Below, piece after piece: positions 26,417-39,955 of a stretch of DNA of 64,000 nt. Origin of the DNA: Udeniomyces pyricola (lineage: Eukaryota; Basidiomycota; Tremellomycetes; Cystofilobasidiales; Mrakiaceae). The notes under the pieces were generated by a model, which had not been told where the DNA came from, made no database searches, and saw nothing but the letters and a program-made list of their open reading frames with translations. The stretch covers positions 34,166 to 98,165 of the forward strand of contig BCIK01000028.1 of the NCBI GenBank assembly GCA_039545295.1, in the 5' to 3' direction. Positions within the stretch are counted from its first letter, which is position 1. Each line of letters begins with the position of its first letter. The translations under genes were made by a program, and so were the position numbers.

Positions 26417-29400
26417 GGGTGCAGGTACAGGTCCCGCAACAATCGCCCACGTCCGTCGTTGCTCCGACCGGATCGCATTCACGCAGGAAACGCACATCGT
26501 CATCTCAGGGCGAGTATGTGGGTGCAATTGTGCAAGAAACTGGTGAGTCTTCACGCTGTGACGATGTCGGTGACGTGTTTGGCTGCGAGAGCGTGCGCAA
26601 AGTAGATCGTGACGACGACGACGACGCGTCCAAGGGGGTGGGATCGAATGGATTGGGTCGCCCTATATTACTTCTTTGACCCACCATCACCTCGAGTCAG
26701 CCTCTAGGGCATGCTCAGCGTAGTCCCCTAGGTTGAGTCGTCCTCCGCTGACATGCACGATCCCGCCACGGCGTCCCATCCACTCATCCTCGTGTCTTTT
26801 CTCTTCCCCTATACTCTGCCCCTACGCAGTCACAACGACAACCACGACTACGACCTCATTCTTTCCCATGTTCCGTCGCAACCAACCTTCGCATCACTCC
26901 ATGCTGGCTTCTTCTTCTGCTTCCCTTAACACATCCGCAGCCCATCCTGCTGATCCATCTCCTTCCCGAGACTCGCTCGACGTCCCCTCTGTCATCCCAT
27001 CGTCGTCTGCGCTCGCCAACTCCCAGCTCTCGACCTCCTCTTCGACCAGGAAACGAGCAATCTCTATAGACTCGGTTCGTCGGTTCTCATCCGAGGAGAA
27101 AGGCAAAGGCCGAGCCTTCTCGACGGCCACGATAAACAAAGGAACCGGGTCCGTTACCGCCTCGACGCCCACCATCGCTAACCCCCCGGCAAGAAAGCCA
27201 TCCTCGACGACGAGTTTCTTCAAGAAAGCGACGAGACGATTGAGCTTGTCGATGGACTTTCTCGAGCACCAAAAAGATAAAGCTGCACGAGGCGGAAGTG
27301 GGACTGGGGGAGCAAGTGTCGCAGCGTTTCCTTCCGACCCATCGTTGTTGGAAAGCGAACTGAGAGATGAAGATGAGAGAGGGAATGAGTCAGCAGCGGG
27401 GTTGGGACAGAATACTGTTGGTATAGATCGAGGCTCGAACGCGATGGAGAAAGGCTCGAGCGACATGGTTGGTCCGGCTCTAGGCGCGAGCATCGTGGTG
27501 ACTCCAAGCAGTCCACGGTTGATGGATGACGACGAGGCCGATTCCTTGATGTCGCACCAACAACAGAACGCAAGGAGCGTTGTCCAGCCTGTGACTGATC
27601 TCCCAGCAGCATCCGACCAGTCCGACTCCTTGGTTGCCAGTCCGTCCTCCCCACCACGTTCGACGCCTCCAATCCTGATTCCTGTCGAGACGAGCCCTCG
27701 GGTGCTTGCGAAAAGAGCTTCGCAAGCCTCTCTTGGACTAGGCTTCATCTCTACCTCAGTCGCTACTTCGCCGATGTCTCCCCTAGAGGGCGAGTCGTTT
27801 TCCGATGAACATCGCTCGCAAGCTGGGGGATTCCTCAATCCTCTCTCGGCCGGTTCGTCTTCATCATCGTCCTCCGCCCATGATCTGCTCGAGCCTCGTC
27901 GAACACCTCGACCGCTTGATCGCCTCCCAGTCAGCCCGCCTATGAATGCACCCCCTTCGTTTCGCTTCATTCAGCCGTCCGCGTCGTCTTCCCTCTCACC
28001 CATCGACCCCTCTCCTGCGATATCGGCATCTGCATCCTCAGTGTCTTCCTCGTCCTCTTCGGCATCTTCGTCCTTTCATCCTTCCCCCACGTTGTCTGCA
28101 CATCATCACTCCCATCAGCATCAGCAAGCGTCCCTGCCATCTCTCCTCCCAGCTCACCACTCTACTTCCGCACTGGTGGACCCTCAAACTTCTCCATCCG
28201 CCTCGTCCTCCTTCTTCTCTCGATCCTCGTTGCCTCGCCCTACAGCGCCTCACTCCTTATCAGATGATGCAACGCCGACGACAAAGATCGTCATTGGCAC
28301 TTCGGGAAGTGCTAGTGCCGGTCCCTCGCGCTCCAACTCGATCGGCAAGAAAGACGGCGGAGGTTGGCGGGCCCGAATGAAACGTACCGCATCGGCAGGT
28401 ATCCTGGGAAGTGAAGAGCGAGACCGACAGCGGACGACCTCGGGCGGCCGTCCGGCTTCGCCCTCGGTAGCGATACCTGGAGCCATGACAGCAGACGGTC
28501 AACTCATGATCCCTGCGATGCCTCCACTCCCTCGAGCGTACTCGGGTCGTCAGGTTGTTCAAGGCGGAGATCGAGGTGAAAGTAGAGAAGATCATGCGAC
28601 GTCGTCCAACGGCAACACATCCTCGGGAAGTCGCCGACTGACGTTGTGGGGTCGACGTGTCAAGTCTGAGCAGCCCTCGCGATCACATCTTCAAAGCAAC
28701 TCAGGCTCCGTTGTCGAAAGCTCCACCCAACTTCCCCTCATCTCTGGCCCATCGAGCGGCACCCTGTCGACCACTTCGGCCTCATCCTCCAACCTCCTCG
28801 AGGACAAAGCAAACGCCAACCATGACCGGGCCAGAATGTCGAGCCTGCCTTCATTCGACTTTGGTGCGAGGTTCTCGCTTGGAGATGGCTCGACGAGGAG
28901 ACCAGGCGAAGACGGGGGACAAGAGGTCTTGATGGACAGTCCCAAAGAAGATGAAACGGGAAGCATCGGTGGAGCGCCAAACTCGCTCGGATCTGCGGAT
29001 CTATTTGGCCTGGGACTCGCTCGCTTGGGTCACTCGCTAGACCATACCACCCGAGTCGAATCAATATACGCGACGCCCGAGCTCCCCATTGTTGGAGCTG
29101 AAACGCCGCCGACGACGACGACGACATCAACACCCCGATCCCCTCGATCCCCTCGTTCTTCCATCCTGATTCCGCCGCTGTCTTCTCCAACACACTCAAC
29201 CTCGGGTCGATCCCTTGACCCACTTGCCGAGCTGACGACCGCTCAACTTTCGCCCGAATCTTTAAAGGCGACAGCAAATCTCTTCCCCTTTTCAAGCCCC
29301 AAGTCGGTCTCCCCAACGAGCACGACACTCCTCGAAAAGGCCCCGACCTCTTCCTTGGGCTCGGTACGGTCTTCTTCTTCCTTTGCAGCTATCTCGACAG

Positions 29401-32400
29401 GGACGTCTGCTACTAGCGGGTCGAAATCACCCTCGAAACGACCTTCGCTCTTCCCAATGCGATCCAACTCGAGCAGCGGGACGATAGGCGCACGTATTCG
29501 AGACTCGGTCTTTGGTGGAGGGTCCAGCAGTGGAGGCGGAGCAGGTACGAGTGTCCGGCCTTCCGTTCCTGGTCGAGCCCGAAGCAGCTCGATTCTTCTC
29601 GGCGGCTCGCCCTCGCATGGATCCTTTTCGCGACCTTCGAGTAGCGGAAGTGGTGGAGGACTCTTTGGTCCTCTCGACAATCTTCGACCGTCCTCTTCGT
29701 CCTCGTCCTCGTTTGCTTGGCAAGGGGCCAAGAATGGTTCGGCATCGAGTCTCGTCGTTCCCAACTCACCGGCATCGTCGGCTTTCCTCTCGCCAGACTC
29801 AACCATGGCGTCGACGGCGGCCATGACGGGGGGATCACTAGGGCGGAACTCGACGTTTCGCCGACCGAGATCGGCTACGTCTCCTCCTATTCCGGCAGAA
29901 TCCCTCTTTTCGCCTTCACCCTCTAAGCAGCAACGCTCCCCTCGTCCCCTCTCGATTCGTCGACTCTCGTCCAACTTTCTCAGATCCTCCAACCCAATCG
30001 CCACTCCTACTGGTATCTCGGCGTCTTCCTCTTCCCTTTCGTCACCCAAGATCAACACAAGCACCGCGACACTCTCCTCGTCGACCCCCTCATCTCCCTT
30101 TCAAAAGAACGCGCAATTCCTGTTTTTCCCTTCCCGATCGTCGTCGGCCAATACGACTTCGACCCTAGGTGGGACGGCCGATGGAGGGAGTGGTGGCAAT
30201 GCTGGTAGTAGCCCGAGAAGTTCGAGGAGAGATTCGTTTGCGAGTTCGGTTTCGGCTTCCGAAGGAGGTGGAGGTGGTCGAGGTGGAGGCAAGAATGGGA
30301 GTGGGGTGACTAAGGCAGAGATGCCAGTGAGGGAGGAAGAAGAGAGTCCAGAGGTTTGGGTCAATCGGTTGAGGGAAGTCGTACCGAGATGTGAGATCGC
30401 TAATGTGTTGGCGACGAGGTCAGTCAGGTCGGGTTCTTCGAAGACACTCTCTCTTTCTCTCTCTTGGTTTTCCGTTTCTTCGAAACTTGCTTTTCGTGGT
30501 GCGGATTCGTTGGTTCCATATCTCACTCTTTTATCTTCTCTGTGGTACAGTGGCGACGACTTCCATACCGCCGCTCTCGGCTCGTACATGGCCAGTTTCT
30601 CCTTTACCGGTACCCCGCTCGACGTGGCGCTTCGTCGACTGCTCATGGACGTCGCTCTCCCCAGAGAAACGCAGCAGATTGACCGTGTCATGGAGGCGTT
30701 TGCGAAACAATACCGGGAGTGCAATCCAGGGTTGTTTACGAATCCAGGTAAAGACTCTTTCTTCGTCTTTGTCTTTGTCTTTCTTCTCCTTCCGTTCTAC
30801 TTGTCTTATCGGTGCCTTGTTCTCTGTCACTTCCTTGTTGCGATGACATAGATCATCCTTACGTCCTTGCGTTCTCCCTTATCATGCTCCATACGGACGC
30901 CTTCAACAAGTCCAACAAGAACAAAATGTCAAAAAATGACTACGTGCGCAACACGCGACTGGATGGAGTTGGAAATGAGGTGCTTGATGTGAGTTATCGT
31001 GCGGTTTCTCGTCCGTGACGGTTTCTCACGATCGAACGGAATATTAGTTGGTGGCCTGCTGAGCTTCGAACGTTGAAAACACGACCCATTTGCCTTTCGT
31101 TTCCTTTTTCATCAGACCTTTTTCGACAATATCACGTTCACTCCTTTTGTGTTTATCGAGGACGAGACCGACGTAAACGGCCATCGTGGTCTCTTCCCTG
31201 AATCGACCACACCTTCCTCTTCCTCCTTCTCCCCTTTCAACACCAATGGTCTCCCTTCCTCCTTCACCTCTACTTCCTCTGCCTTGCTTGGGGGAACCAC
31301 CACTGGTTCCTCCACGGTCGGTCCTAACCATCCATCCCGATCCTCGTCTTCCAAGATCGACGTTTACTACCTCATCAGCCAAGGGCTGATCCCGACACTT
31401 CGTGCGGACGTGACGTCCCAGATCCCGATGGAGGATCCGTTCAGTTATCATGGGACGACGTTGGGAGGAGGAGCAGGAGCAGGCGGAGGAGGGAGGAGAG
31501 GGTTTGACGTCAATGAGCTTCATCTGGCGTTTGCGGGGGCGGATATGATTGAGATCGCGACGGGAGGCAGTGGTGGAGGTGGAGGAGGGTCGACGTTGAT
31601 GGCTTCGAGTGCGGGAGGTGGGAACGGGGGACTGGCAGTTGGGACGGGGCCGAATGGACCATCTACCATTCCTGGTTCTGGAGGTGGGACAACGATGACG
31701 ACGACAATCCCGAGTAGTCGGAAGGGTTCAGCTGCAAGTCGATTAACTGCATCGGGGTCTACGACCTCTTCGTTCGAACGAGTCTCCCAAGGAGGAGGAG
31801 GAGGGATCGGAACGTTGGGTTTAGGACTAGATGGGTTGCCCACCCCGATGAGTACGACAGTGGCAGTCGAGGAGAAGCCGTTGACTTTGAAATTGACTAA
31901 GTATGGCTCGTTGATACGGAAAGGTGTGTCGAGACGTATCCTTTTCGGTCTCTCTTTGCTATGTTCATTTTGGTTGCGAAGGCTACAGGTTTGGTTGGAG
32001 GTGCTAATGGTTTCTTCCATTGGTTGGTTCTTTCTGTACAGAGGACCTCGGTGATGGCGGCAAGAAGGCTTCGAATCGCAAGTGGAAAGAGTGGAGCGTC
32101 ATCCTCACAGGGTCTCAACTGCTCTTCTTCAAAGACCCACATTGGGCGCAAACTCTTCTCGCTAAAGCCGCCGCAATCGATGGGACGTCGGCAGTTGGGG
32201 GTGAGACCGAACATACGGGAGGTGCTGGTGGTGCGGGGATCGGGAAGGGAAGGGTTCTGCTGCCAAAGTTGACGAGTTTCAAACCAGATGAGGTGTTGTC
32301 CGTTAAGGACTCAATTGCAGTTGCGGACAGGACTTATACAAAGGTGCGTCGTTCTTTCCTCTTCCTGAGCCACCGACTAGATAGGTTTCTGTAGCTGTGT

Positions 32401-35400
32401 TCACTAAGAAACTTGATCTCTGATTTCTCTTTTCTTATCTTGTCGCATGTGTCTGTCGTACACTAGTATCCACATACGTTCCGATTTGTCATGCCTCACG
32501 GACGACAATATCTCTTGCAGGCGTCGAGCGAACCCGATCTTGATCAATGGATCTCGCGCATCAACTATGCCTCGACGTTCAAGACGGCTGGCGTTCGAAT
32601 GCGTGGGATGGGCATGACAGGCAATCAGGCTCAACTCGCAGGAGCGGCGGCGGCGGCATCGCATGTCAAGGCGTTAAGGGCAGAGGACCAAATGGGCAAC
32701 AACAGTGCATCGAGGTCGGGCTCGATTGTGTCATCAGGTCAGTTTGACAAGCCTGAGCTGTCGACCCTTCGCTTGGGAATGCATGCATATAGAGCTTGGA
32801 TTGTGTGTAGGACAGGGTTGCATGACCACCTTCTGCGCAGTGACTGACTTACACTTGATTCAAAACGATTCTCTCAATCTTGAAATGTTGCTTTCTCCTT
32901 AGGTCATCGACCCTCAACGCCCAACCTGACTCCTAACTCGGGTTTCTTTTTCGATGTCTCGGGCTCACCTTATTCCATCACCCCTACGAGTTCCCATCGA
33001 CCATCGTCCCCTACCCCTCCAATGCCTTCCACCGCGACGTCATCCACCAAAGCACCTCTCTTTACTCCTCGTCTGCGCTCCCAATCGCGTCCGCCCGAAG
33101 TCGTGGATCTCGAATCGACTCTGCTTAACGCACACGAAGGAGGCGAGCAGCTCGAGACGGCGTTCATGGAAATCAAGGCGGAGCTCGCTGCGGGGAGAGG
33201 AGGGGCTACGAGGCTTTTGGCAGAGCCCCCGGCCTTGATGAGTCCGGTGGGATCGACGACCACTGCTGCTGTGATTGCTCCTTCGCAAGTGGCCGCTTCG
33301 AGTGGAGGAAGGATGCGGGCGACGAGTGTCGATACTAGCTCGCAGTTGGCGGCGGCAGCGGCCGTTGCGGCCAGTGGAGGAGGAGGGGGAGTTGACACAG
33401 GAGGAGTGAGAGGGCTCATGAGGGGGTCATTCGACAAGACCGCCATGTCATCTCGATCGTCCATCAATCTCTTTGGTGCTGGTGGAACGCATCATGCGTC
33501 CAGGACCGAGGCCATCAAGGTGAGTTCAGAACCAAATGCTTCCAGTTATTCATCCTCAGTATCAATCTCATCTTTTCCCTATCGTGCTCACTGAAAACGT
33601 ATGTCACATCCTTCCTATCGTTCCGCCCTCTTCTCTTTGGATGATTGTTTATTTCTCCGGTCGCAGCTTAAAGTCGATTCACTTCGACCCAAAGTTGAGT
33701 CGACCCAACATCTTCTGGACGCGGAGCTTCGGACGGCTCGCAACTTGGCCATCTTGGCGCCGTTCCAACGATCGACGCGAGATCGAATCCAATCGGCTGT
33801 ACCTCCGTTGGCTAGACGAGTTCGCCATTTGCGCATCGAGTTGGCGAGGCTGAAGTGCTACTTGGAATTGCTCGAGTTTGACCTCCAGGTGAGTCGGTAC
33901 ACACCATGCGAGAGGCGAGGATTCTCATGTTGAACAGCAAGGGATTACTTGGTTGAAGTGAAGAGTGGCATGACTGACGATGGAGATACTTGGCTTTGTC
34001 GGTTGTTGTCGGATGTTTGTGTTCCTTCTCATGCAGACTGAAGCCGAAAGTTGGCGAAACCTCAAGCATATTGCCCATCAAGCCGCTGCAAGCACCCTTA
34101 GCAGCAAGCAGCCAACTGTCCCCCGGTTTCGCAATGGCTCCGCTCCTAACCCAATCCTTTCGATTCCTGCTCTCGAAATCACCCATACGACGCCTCCCCA
34201 CCCTGCCCTTCGTCCGTCAACGACGCTTGCCGCCACGGCTGCACCATCATCGCTCTCGGCCTCCCACCGACCCTCGGACGCTTCGTTCTCGACTCAGTCC
34301 TCTAGCATGCCTTCACGTCAGCCAAGTATCAGTGAGACCCCTTCTTGTCGATCGAGCATGGTCTCGTTCCACTCTGCGACAGAAGGTCCTCTTAGCGAAG
34401 ACGATGATGAGCACCGAGAGCGTTCATCTCAGCATCGCTATCAGAGCTCATCCCTCCCGACCAGTCGTATTTTGGACGCAGCACTCGCGTCGACGACGAT
34501 GGCGTTGCATCATCAACATCAGCATTATGATCATGATCATCATCGGGATTCGCCTTCCTCTCCGTCATCGATCGCTGCCAATACATCACACCTCTACTCA
34601 TCGCCGTCCCCTTCACCTACTTGTCTCCCCCTCACGATGACGTCCCAGCAGCAGCAGCAGTGTACGCCCCCGCCTGGTCCGCACGCTCACTTGCCCGTTG
34701 AGCCAACGCATCGTCTTTCAGTGACTACACCTTCTCTACCGGGTCGAGTTCGGATCTCCGGGGACGTCTTGGCGACGCCGACGTCGACTGCCTCGTCGCG
34801 GTACCGCTCTCATCAAGGAGGACCAGAAGGAGAGGAAGGAGAGGAAATGATGACGATGGTGATGATGGACGATGATGACGATCAACCCGTCGAGAACGAG
34901 CCATCACAAACACAGCATCATCATCGTCATCATCGACATCGACATGATGAACGCCGAAGTCCTTCCCCAGTCTCCCCGAAATCACCTACAAAGATCCTTT
35001 TCCCTCCTCCTGCTTCTGATGATACCTTGGGTTCTGCGCGACGACGCCAATCGTCCTCATCACCACCGCCTCCCGGTCGACTTTTCACGTCGCAGCCTCG
35101 GCCATCAGATGCGATTGGACTTGTTACGAACCCGCTTGCTTCGTTGGATGGTTTGACACAGACGACGGCGACGACGACGGCAGCGGCGGTGGCAAAGAGG
35201 GAGGGGGAAGGAGAAGGGGAGGATCATCCGGAAGATTGGCGAGCGACGAGAGCCGGACGAAGGGTTTCACTGGCGAAAGTGGAGGTCTCGACGGAGACGG
35301 TCCGACGGATCTCGTTGAGGTTGAAGAAGAAGAGCTTGGAGGGATTGACGGGTACTGGTGGGATGCGGGGGGAGAGAAAGGGAGAAAAGGAGGAGGAGGA

Positions 35401-35443
35401 GGAGCAGAGGGAAGATTTGGAGTTGATAGGTAGGGAAGGATGA
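25837..35443 (+). CDS. SYT1: Sec7-PH Arf guanine-nucleotide exchange factor, Syt1-type
   Basis: Activates Arf GTPases in Golgi/endosomal and polarised traffic. Ten exons join without a break to 2751 aa: 25837-26542, 26830-30418, 30551-30747, 30852-30988, 31116-31923, 32042-32343, 32467-32737, 32903-33519, 33667-33888 and 34037-35443. Residues 1-1400 are Ser/Pro-rich and disordered with a PPPYP motif and a Gln run. The Sec7 domain starts near 1405; it holds the catalytic Glu in LPRETQQIDR and the MLHTDAFN motif (His where many Sec7 domains have Asn), then TFFDNITF near 1543. After a Gly-rich insert comes a PH domain (about 1812-1960: NRKWKEWSVI, RQYLLQASSE, WISRINYA). A coiled-coil segment (LARLKCYLELLEFDLQ) lies near 2270. 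The tail is Ser/His/Asp-rich. Yeast Syt1 is 1226 aa, so this is over twice as long, mostly from disordered regions. A shorter form could start at MFRRNQPS (26872). Confidence 0.9.
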
Positions 35444-36457
35444 TTGCGAAAAAAAAAAAACGAAGTTGAAAAAAAGGACTGAGGCTGTTATTTTGCTCTT
35501 CTCTTTGTTTCTTTTTTTGCTCGTTTTCTTCTTCTTCTTCTACTTCTTCTTATTTGTGTTTTTTTTTTGTCTGTTGTTCGTTTCTTCGTTCGTTGACTGA
35601 TTGTGCTCGCTTGTATGTATTTGTTTCGTTTTTTCCGTCACTTTGTTCTTTCCACCACATGCACTTTCGTTGCCATTCAACGTTCTCCCCCNCCCCCCCC
35701 CCCCTTTTTTTTGTGACCCTTGGACGTTTCTGGCTCCGACTACTTTCTTCTTCCTTACTTTCTCTCTCAGTCTACAAGTCTGGGTTCCTTTTTTCATTCG
35801 TTCATCGCATCCCATCCCATCAAGTACCCGAACCATCCCAAGCGTTTTTGTTTTCTTCTTCTTCTTCCTTCTTTTTTCTGTTGTCTTTCGTTTCAATTTT
35901 CCCTTTTTCTTCGTACGCCTTTGGCATTTAAAAACAAGAAAGCCACGTTCACGCTCATCAGTCATGAAACCAGTCATCCGAGAAGAAAAAAACAAAGAAA
36001 GGAAAGATAAGAACAAGAATAAGGATAAAAGAAAAAAGAAAAAGGAAAAAAAAAAGAAGAAGAAGAAAAAAACATGATCATCGATCTCGATCTGTAGGGA
36101 CTCTTCTGAGCTCTATCTTTGGGTCGCCCGGTCTCGTGGTCCGTCACCTTCAATCCAAACTACCCCATCCATGCAGTTTGGTTTTTTTTTAAGTCGTAAG
36201 GAACTACATATCCATCCCAATCCATACGAACCAACCCACATAGACCAAACTCAACTCGATAAGTGAGCGTAAAGTCCCCCCCCCCCCCCCCCCCTCCCCA
36301 AGTGGTTGTTCCATACCCTCCCGATGCATCCCTCGTTCGTTCGTTCGTTCCTCCTTCTACTCCTCGTCTTTTTGCCCCCCCCTCCTTCTCCCCCCCCCCC
36401 TTCTTGTTTTTTTTTTTTTTGGTTCGTACGTTTTCTTCTCTTCCCCTTTTTTTTTTC
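35444..36457. other. Convergent T-rich intergenic region
   Basis: Between the SYT1 and MRPS28 3' ends. It contains poly-A/poly-T runs, a poly-C run with an ambiguous base (35691-35704) and an 18-base poly-C at about 36278-36295. Open frames are homopolymer translations; no gene. Confidence 0.6.
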
Positions 36458-39400
36458 TTAGTAATGAGCCTCAAGTCCCATATCGCCCAAATGCTTGGGA
36501 TGCAACCTTCGGTTCTTGGGCAACGCTTGACCTGCGAACCCAGGTCGGGAAACTTTTCCGACGAATTTCGTCGAGCGGGAAAGTTTGCCGGGGGGTGCGA
36601 CTTGTCGCCTGTATGAGATTAGGTTTTTTTTTTTTTTTGAAACACGAGGAACAAAGGAAGGGAGGGGGGAAAGGGAGAAGGAGGTAGGTGGTCAGTTTGG
36701 TGTGGGTTTGTTTTCCGCCCCCCGGGGGGGGGGGGGAAGGGGTTCTTTCTTTTCGTCTCTTGGTGCAGAGGAAGAAAGACAAGTGACAAGAAAAAGGCAG
36801 AAAGAAAAGAAAACAAGTAGGGGAAGGAGGACGAGGACATATAGTAGACTCTATCTCTCCTCCTTCCCCCCTCGCCTCATCTCTCTCTCTCACACACACA
36901 CAAAAAAAAAGCCAAAACGTACCAGAACTTATGAATGACCAACTGTCCCTCAACAGCCCTCTTATCGACCCCAATCTCCATGAGACACTTATCGTACCTC
37001 ACCCGATCGACCCGTTTGAGGTACTCAAGGATCCGCTTGCGTTTATGAGCGAGCTTGCGAAGTCGGGTCGTTGAGTAGACATCTTGCATGTGGGTGATGA
37101 GGTGTGCACGGAGACGTCGGATCTTGATCGTCAGAAGCGCGGCTATGAGAGTACAGAAGAGAACATTGAGGAAAGAAAAAAAAAGCGGGAGGGGGGGAGG
37201 AGGAAGGGAAGAGACGGGTCAGGTTTCAGGGAAAACGGGATCGGTCTTGAGGGGTTTTGTTTTTGGAGTAGCCATATATGGCAACACCAATCTTCGCTCT
37301 CCTCTTCCTCCTGGTCTATTCAACCCCCTTTTCCCCTCTCTTCCCCCCCCCCTCCCACACAAACACACATTCTCTCTCGCTTTCTCCATCTCTTCTTCTT
37401 CATCATCACCTTCGTCTTCTTTTTTATCTCACCTTGGACTTCCGGCGATCCCGTATCCGGTCCCAACCTCTCCTTTGGCTTCTCCGTTGCCAAACTCTGA
37501 AATTCCGGAGCTCCAAACGCCTCAATGACCCTCTTTCGATTCTCCCTCGCGATCGCTCCAGCCGAAGCGTTCCTCAAACTCAAGATCCTCGCCATAGCAT
37601 CCATCGATTTGAGCTCGTTGTCCATCGCCAGATCTTCATCGGCTTGACGTCTCGAAAGATCCGCTAGCGTTAGTTTCGAACCGGGTAGAGGGGAGAGGGT
37701 CGAATGAGCCGAAACGAGAGGGAGGGTGTAGAAGAGGTAGTTGAGATCGGCGGGAGAAGCGAGGTAGTTGACGAAAGGAGGAGGTCGGAAGGTCGTCAAA
37801 GGGGAAGAGGAAGAGAAGAGGGTGGAGAGAGGTCGGGAGGCGTAAGAGCGAGAAGTGGGGAGATGAGGGTTGGGCGTCGTTAGAGAGACGTTATCACTGC
37901 TGCTGCTACTGCCTTGGGTGGGCGAAGAGGAAGAAGGGGTGGTAGAAGAAACAGAGGAAGGCGCGAGGGTAGAGGATGAGGAGGAGGAGGAGGAAGGAGA
38001 AGAGGCATCGGAGTCGTCGGAAAGAGCCGTCGTTGATGACGAAGCTTCGGATGTCGATTCACCGCCGCTGATCGTCTTCCTCAACCAATCCTCCTCGTCT
38101 TTCGCATCGTCCGTCTCGATGACTTGACGACCAATGACGGAACCCTTGACCAAAGGCATCAAACTTCCAATGATATTCCTCCAAGCTTTCAACGCTCGCT
38201 CTTCCCCACGGATGACGTCCAACGCCTGCTCTTCGCTGCTCAGACTCAATCGCTCCATGATCTCCTGGGTTCGATCGGCATGACGCGCTCGGAAGACGCG
38301 CTGAGCCGACTCGGACGACAATCGGTCGAGGTGGGAGATTACGAGAGAAGTGTCGGATGAAGGAAGTCCGAGGATCGCTCGGGCCTCGGCGAGGACGACA
38401 GCGATGCGGTTCTCTTGATCTCGAGACGACAGTTTGGACCACGTCGCTTCGGTGAACGTCTCTTCTTGCTCGGCCTCGGCCTCGGTGTTGGAAGAAGGTT
38501 GTTGGACGGTAACCTTTTCGAGCGAACCGAATTGGTCGATCAAAGTAGTCCTGATGTCTTGAGGGCACGCGGCAATGATCCATTGAGCCATGTCCCTCTG
38601 GACCTGAGTCAACTCGTCGAACCCTTGGATCGCCTTGCCTGGTCGATCATCACACAACGCATTGAGCGTCTCCCGAAGCGTACACTCCAACCTCGCAATC
38701 TCATTCCTAGCCAAGGGAGATGAAGCTGAGACGTTGTCGTTGGGTGAAGAGGAGGAGGAAAGGGAGGAGGGAGGTTGTTGATCGGGATGAACGCCGAGGA
38801 CTCGTTTAGTGGCATCGACGACGCTCTCTTCCAACCTAGGCATCAACGTGTCCAACCATCGGTTCGCTTTCTCCCCATAGACCCTCACATTCTTGGGTTT
38901 CCAACTCTTTTTCCCCCCATACACGTCGTCTGCGTCTGCGTCGGCGATGTCGGCGAAATCATCGTCGTCAAAGGCTTCGTCGGAAGAAGACGTCGATGGC
39001 ATGTCAGCCGCCAAGGCGAAGACGTCCTTTTTGGCGTTGGGACCGGTCGACCAAAGGGTGTGGGGATCGAGGATCGTCGCGGCGAGTTTGGTTTGACGCC
39101 ATCGTTGTTCGTGCACGGGGACTCCATTGGCGTACTAGGTTGGGGGTTTTTGGAAAGGAAAACGTAGAGAGAAAAGAGAAACGAGAGGGGTTTGTGCGTG
39201 CGTGCGTATATTTGTGTGTGTGTGTGTGTGTATTAGTACATGTGAGAGACAAGGAAGGATACGCGAGGAAACATGACTTGTGAGTGCAAAGGTAAAGAGA
39301 ATGGAAGGAAGCAACCCCCTTTGTAGGTTGGTGGGTTGAGTTGGGACGAGAGTGAGAGAGTGTGTATGTGTTCGATTGATTCCTCGTTCTCTTGTCCCGC

Positions 39401-39955
39401 AACATCCCGATCCTCGCTCCTTCCCACACCCCACACGCCCACACTCATCATCAACCGAGGAAGCAAACAAGGAAATAAAAAGAAAACAGAGACAACAGAA
39501 GATCGACCAAAAGTGGAGACTGACGACGAGCTGCATGCCGAGGAAGGGATCGGGTTGGGTGTTGTACCAATCCTGTTCTCTCTGTTCGTGGAGCGCCTTG
39601 ATTTTCTTGCGGACGAGACGCTTGGCCTTCTTGAGCTTGCCCTCGGCCAGCGTCGGCGTCTGGGTGAGCGCTCGACGGAAGATAGCTTTTTTTTTGTTTG
39701 TTGGATGACGTTTGGTTTTTGTGTTTGGTGTGTGTGTGTGTGTGTGTGTGTGTTTGGGTGGGTTGGGTATGGGTTATGGATGCGTGTGGAAAGGGATGAA
39801 GGGAAAAGGGCCAACATCAGTTCGTTTGGATGAGCGAAAGGAGAAGGGAACGAACGGGGCGAGAAAGACGAACGGAGGGAGCAAGTGGAAGAGGAGCTGG
39901 CATGGGATGAGACGGGGGCGAATCGGATGAGGGGACTGAGTGATGGTGGTCGCAT
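36458..39955 (-). CDS. MRPS28: Mitochondrial small-subunit ribosomal protein uS15m, long form
   Basis: uS15 binds 16S-type rRNA in the mitochondrial small subunit. The S15 core is clear: GPDTGSPEVQ at the end of the large exon (39134-37433) joins to AALLTIKIRRLRAHLITHM, then RKLAHKRKRILEYLKRVD in exon 37142-36923. A last exon (36608-36458) follows a CTAAT branch site and ends in TAA; its phase fits exactly and its GC-rich composition stands out in a T-rich region. An exon at 39685-39525 (IFRRALTQTPTLAEGKLKKAKR) also fits in phase. The first exon starts near ATG 39955 (MRPPSLSPLIRFAP, presequence-like); its donor is one of two GTTCGT sites. Total about 770 aa, against under 300 in yeast; the extra roughly 600 residues N-terminal to S15 are helical, acidic and partly disordered. 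Mitochondrial location is inferred. Confidence 0.85.
39213..39231. repeat. (GT)n in MRPS28 intron
   Basis: Nine to ten GT dinucleotides within the intron between 39135 and 39524. Confidence 0.9.
39728..39753. repeat. (GT)n in MRPS28 first intron
   Basis: About twelve GT dinucleotides upstream of the 39685 exon start. Confidence 0.9.

Noticed and set aside
26894..27970. Long antisense open frame (358 codons) opposite SYT1, and a similar one at 29243-30064
   Set aside because: They mirror Ser/Pro-rich coding DNA of the plus strand. Their translations have no recognisable motif, while the plus strand frame continues into Sec7 and PH domains.
30531..30830. Minus-strand open frame opposite the Sec7 exon
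   Set aside because: It overlaps the catalytic Sec7 exons, which are well supported; no independent evidence.
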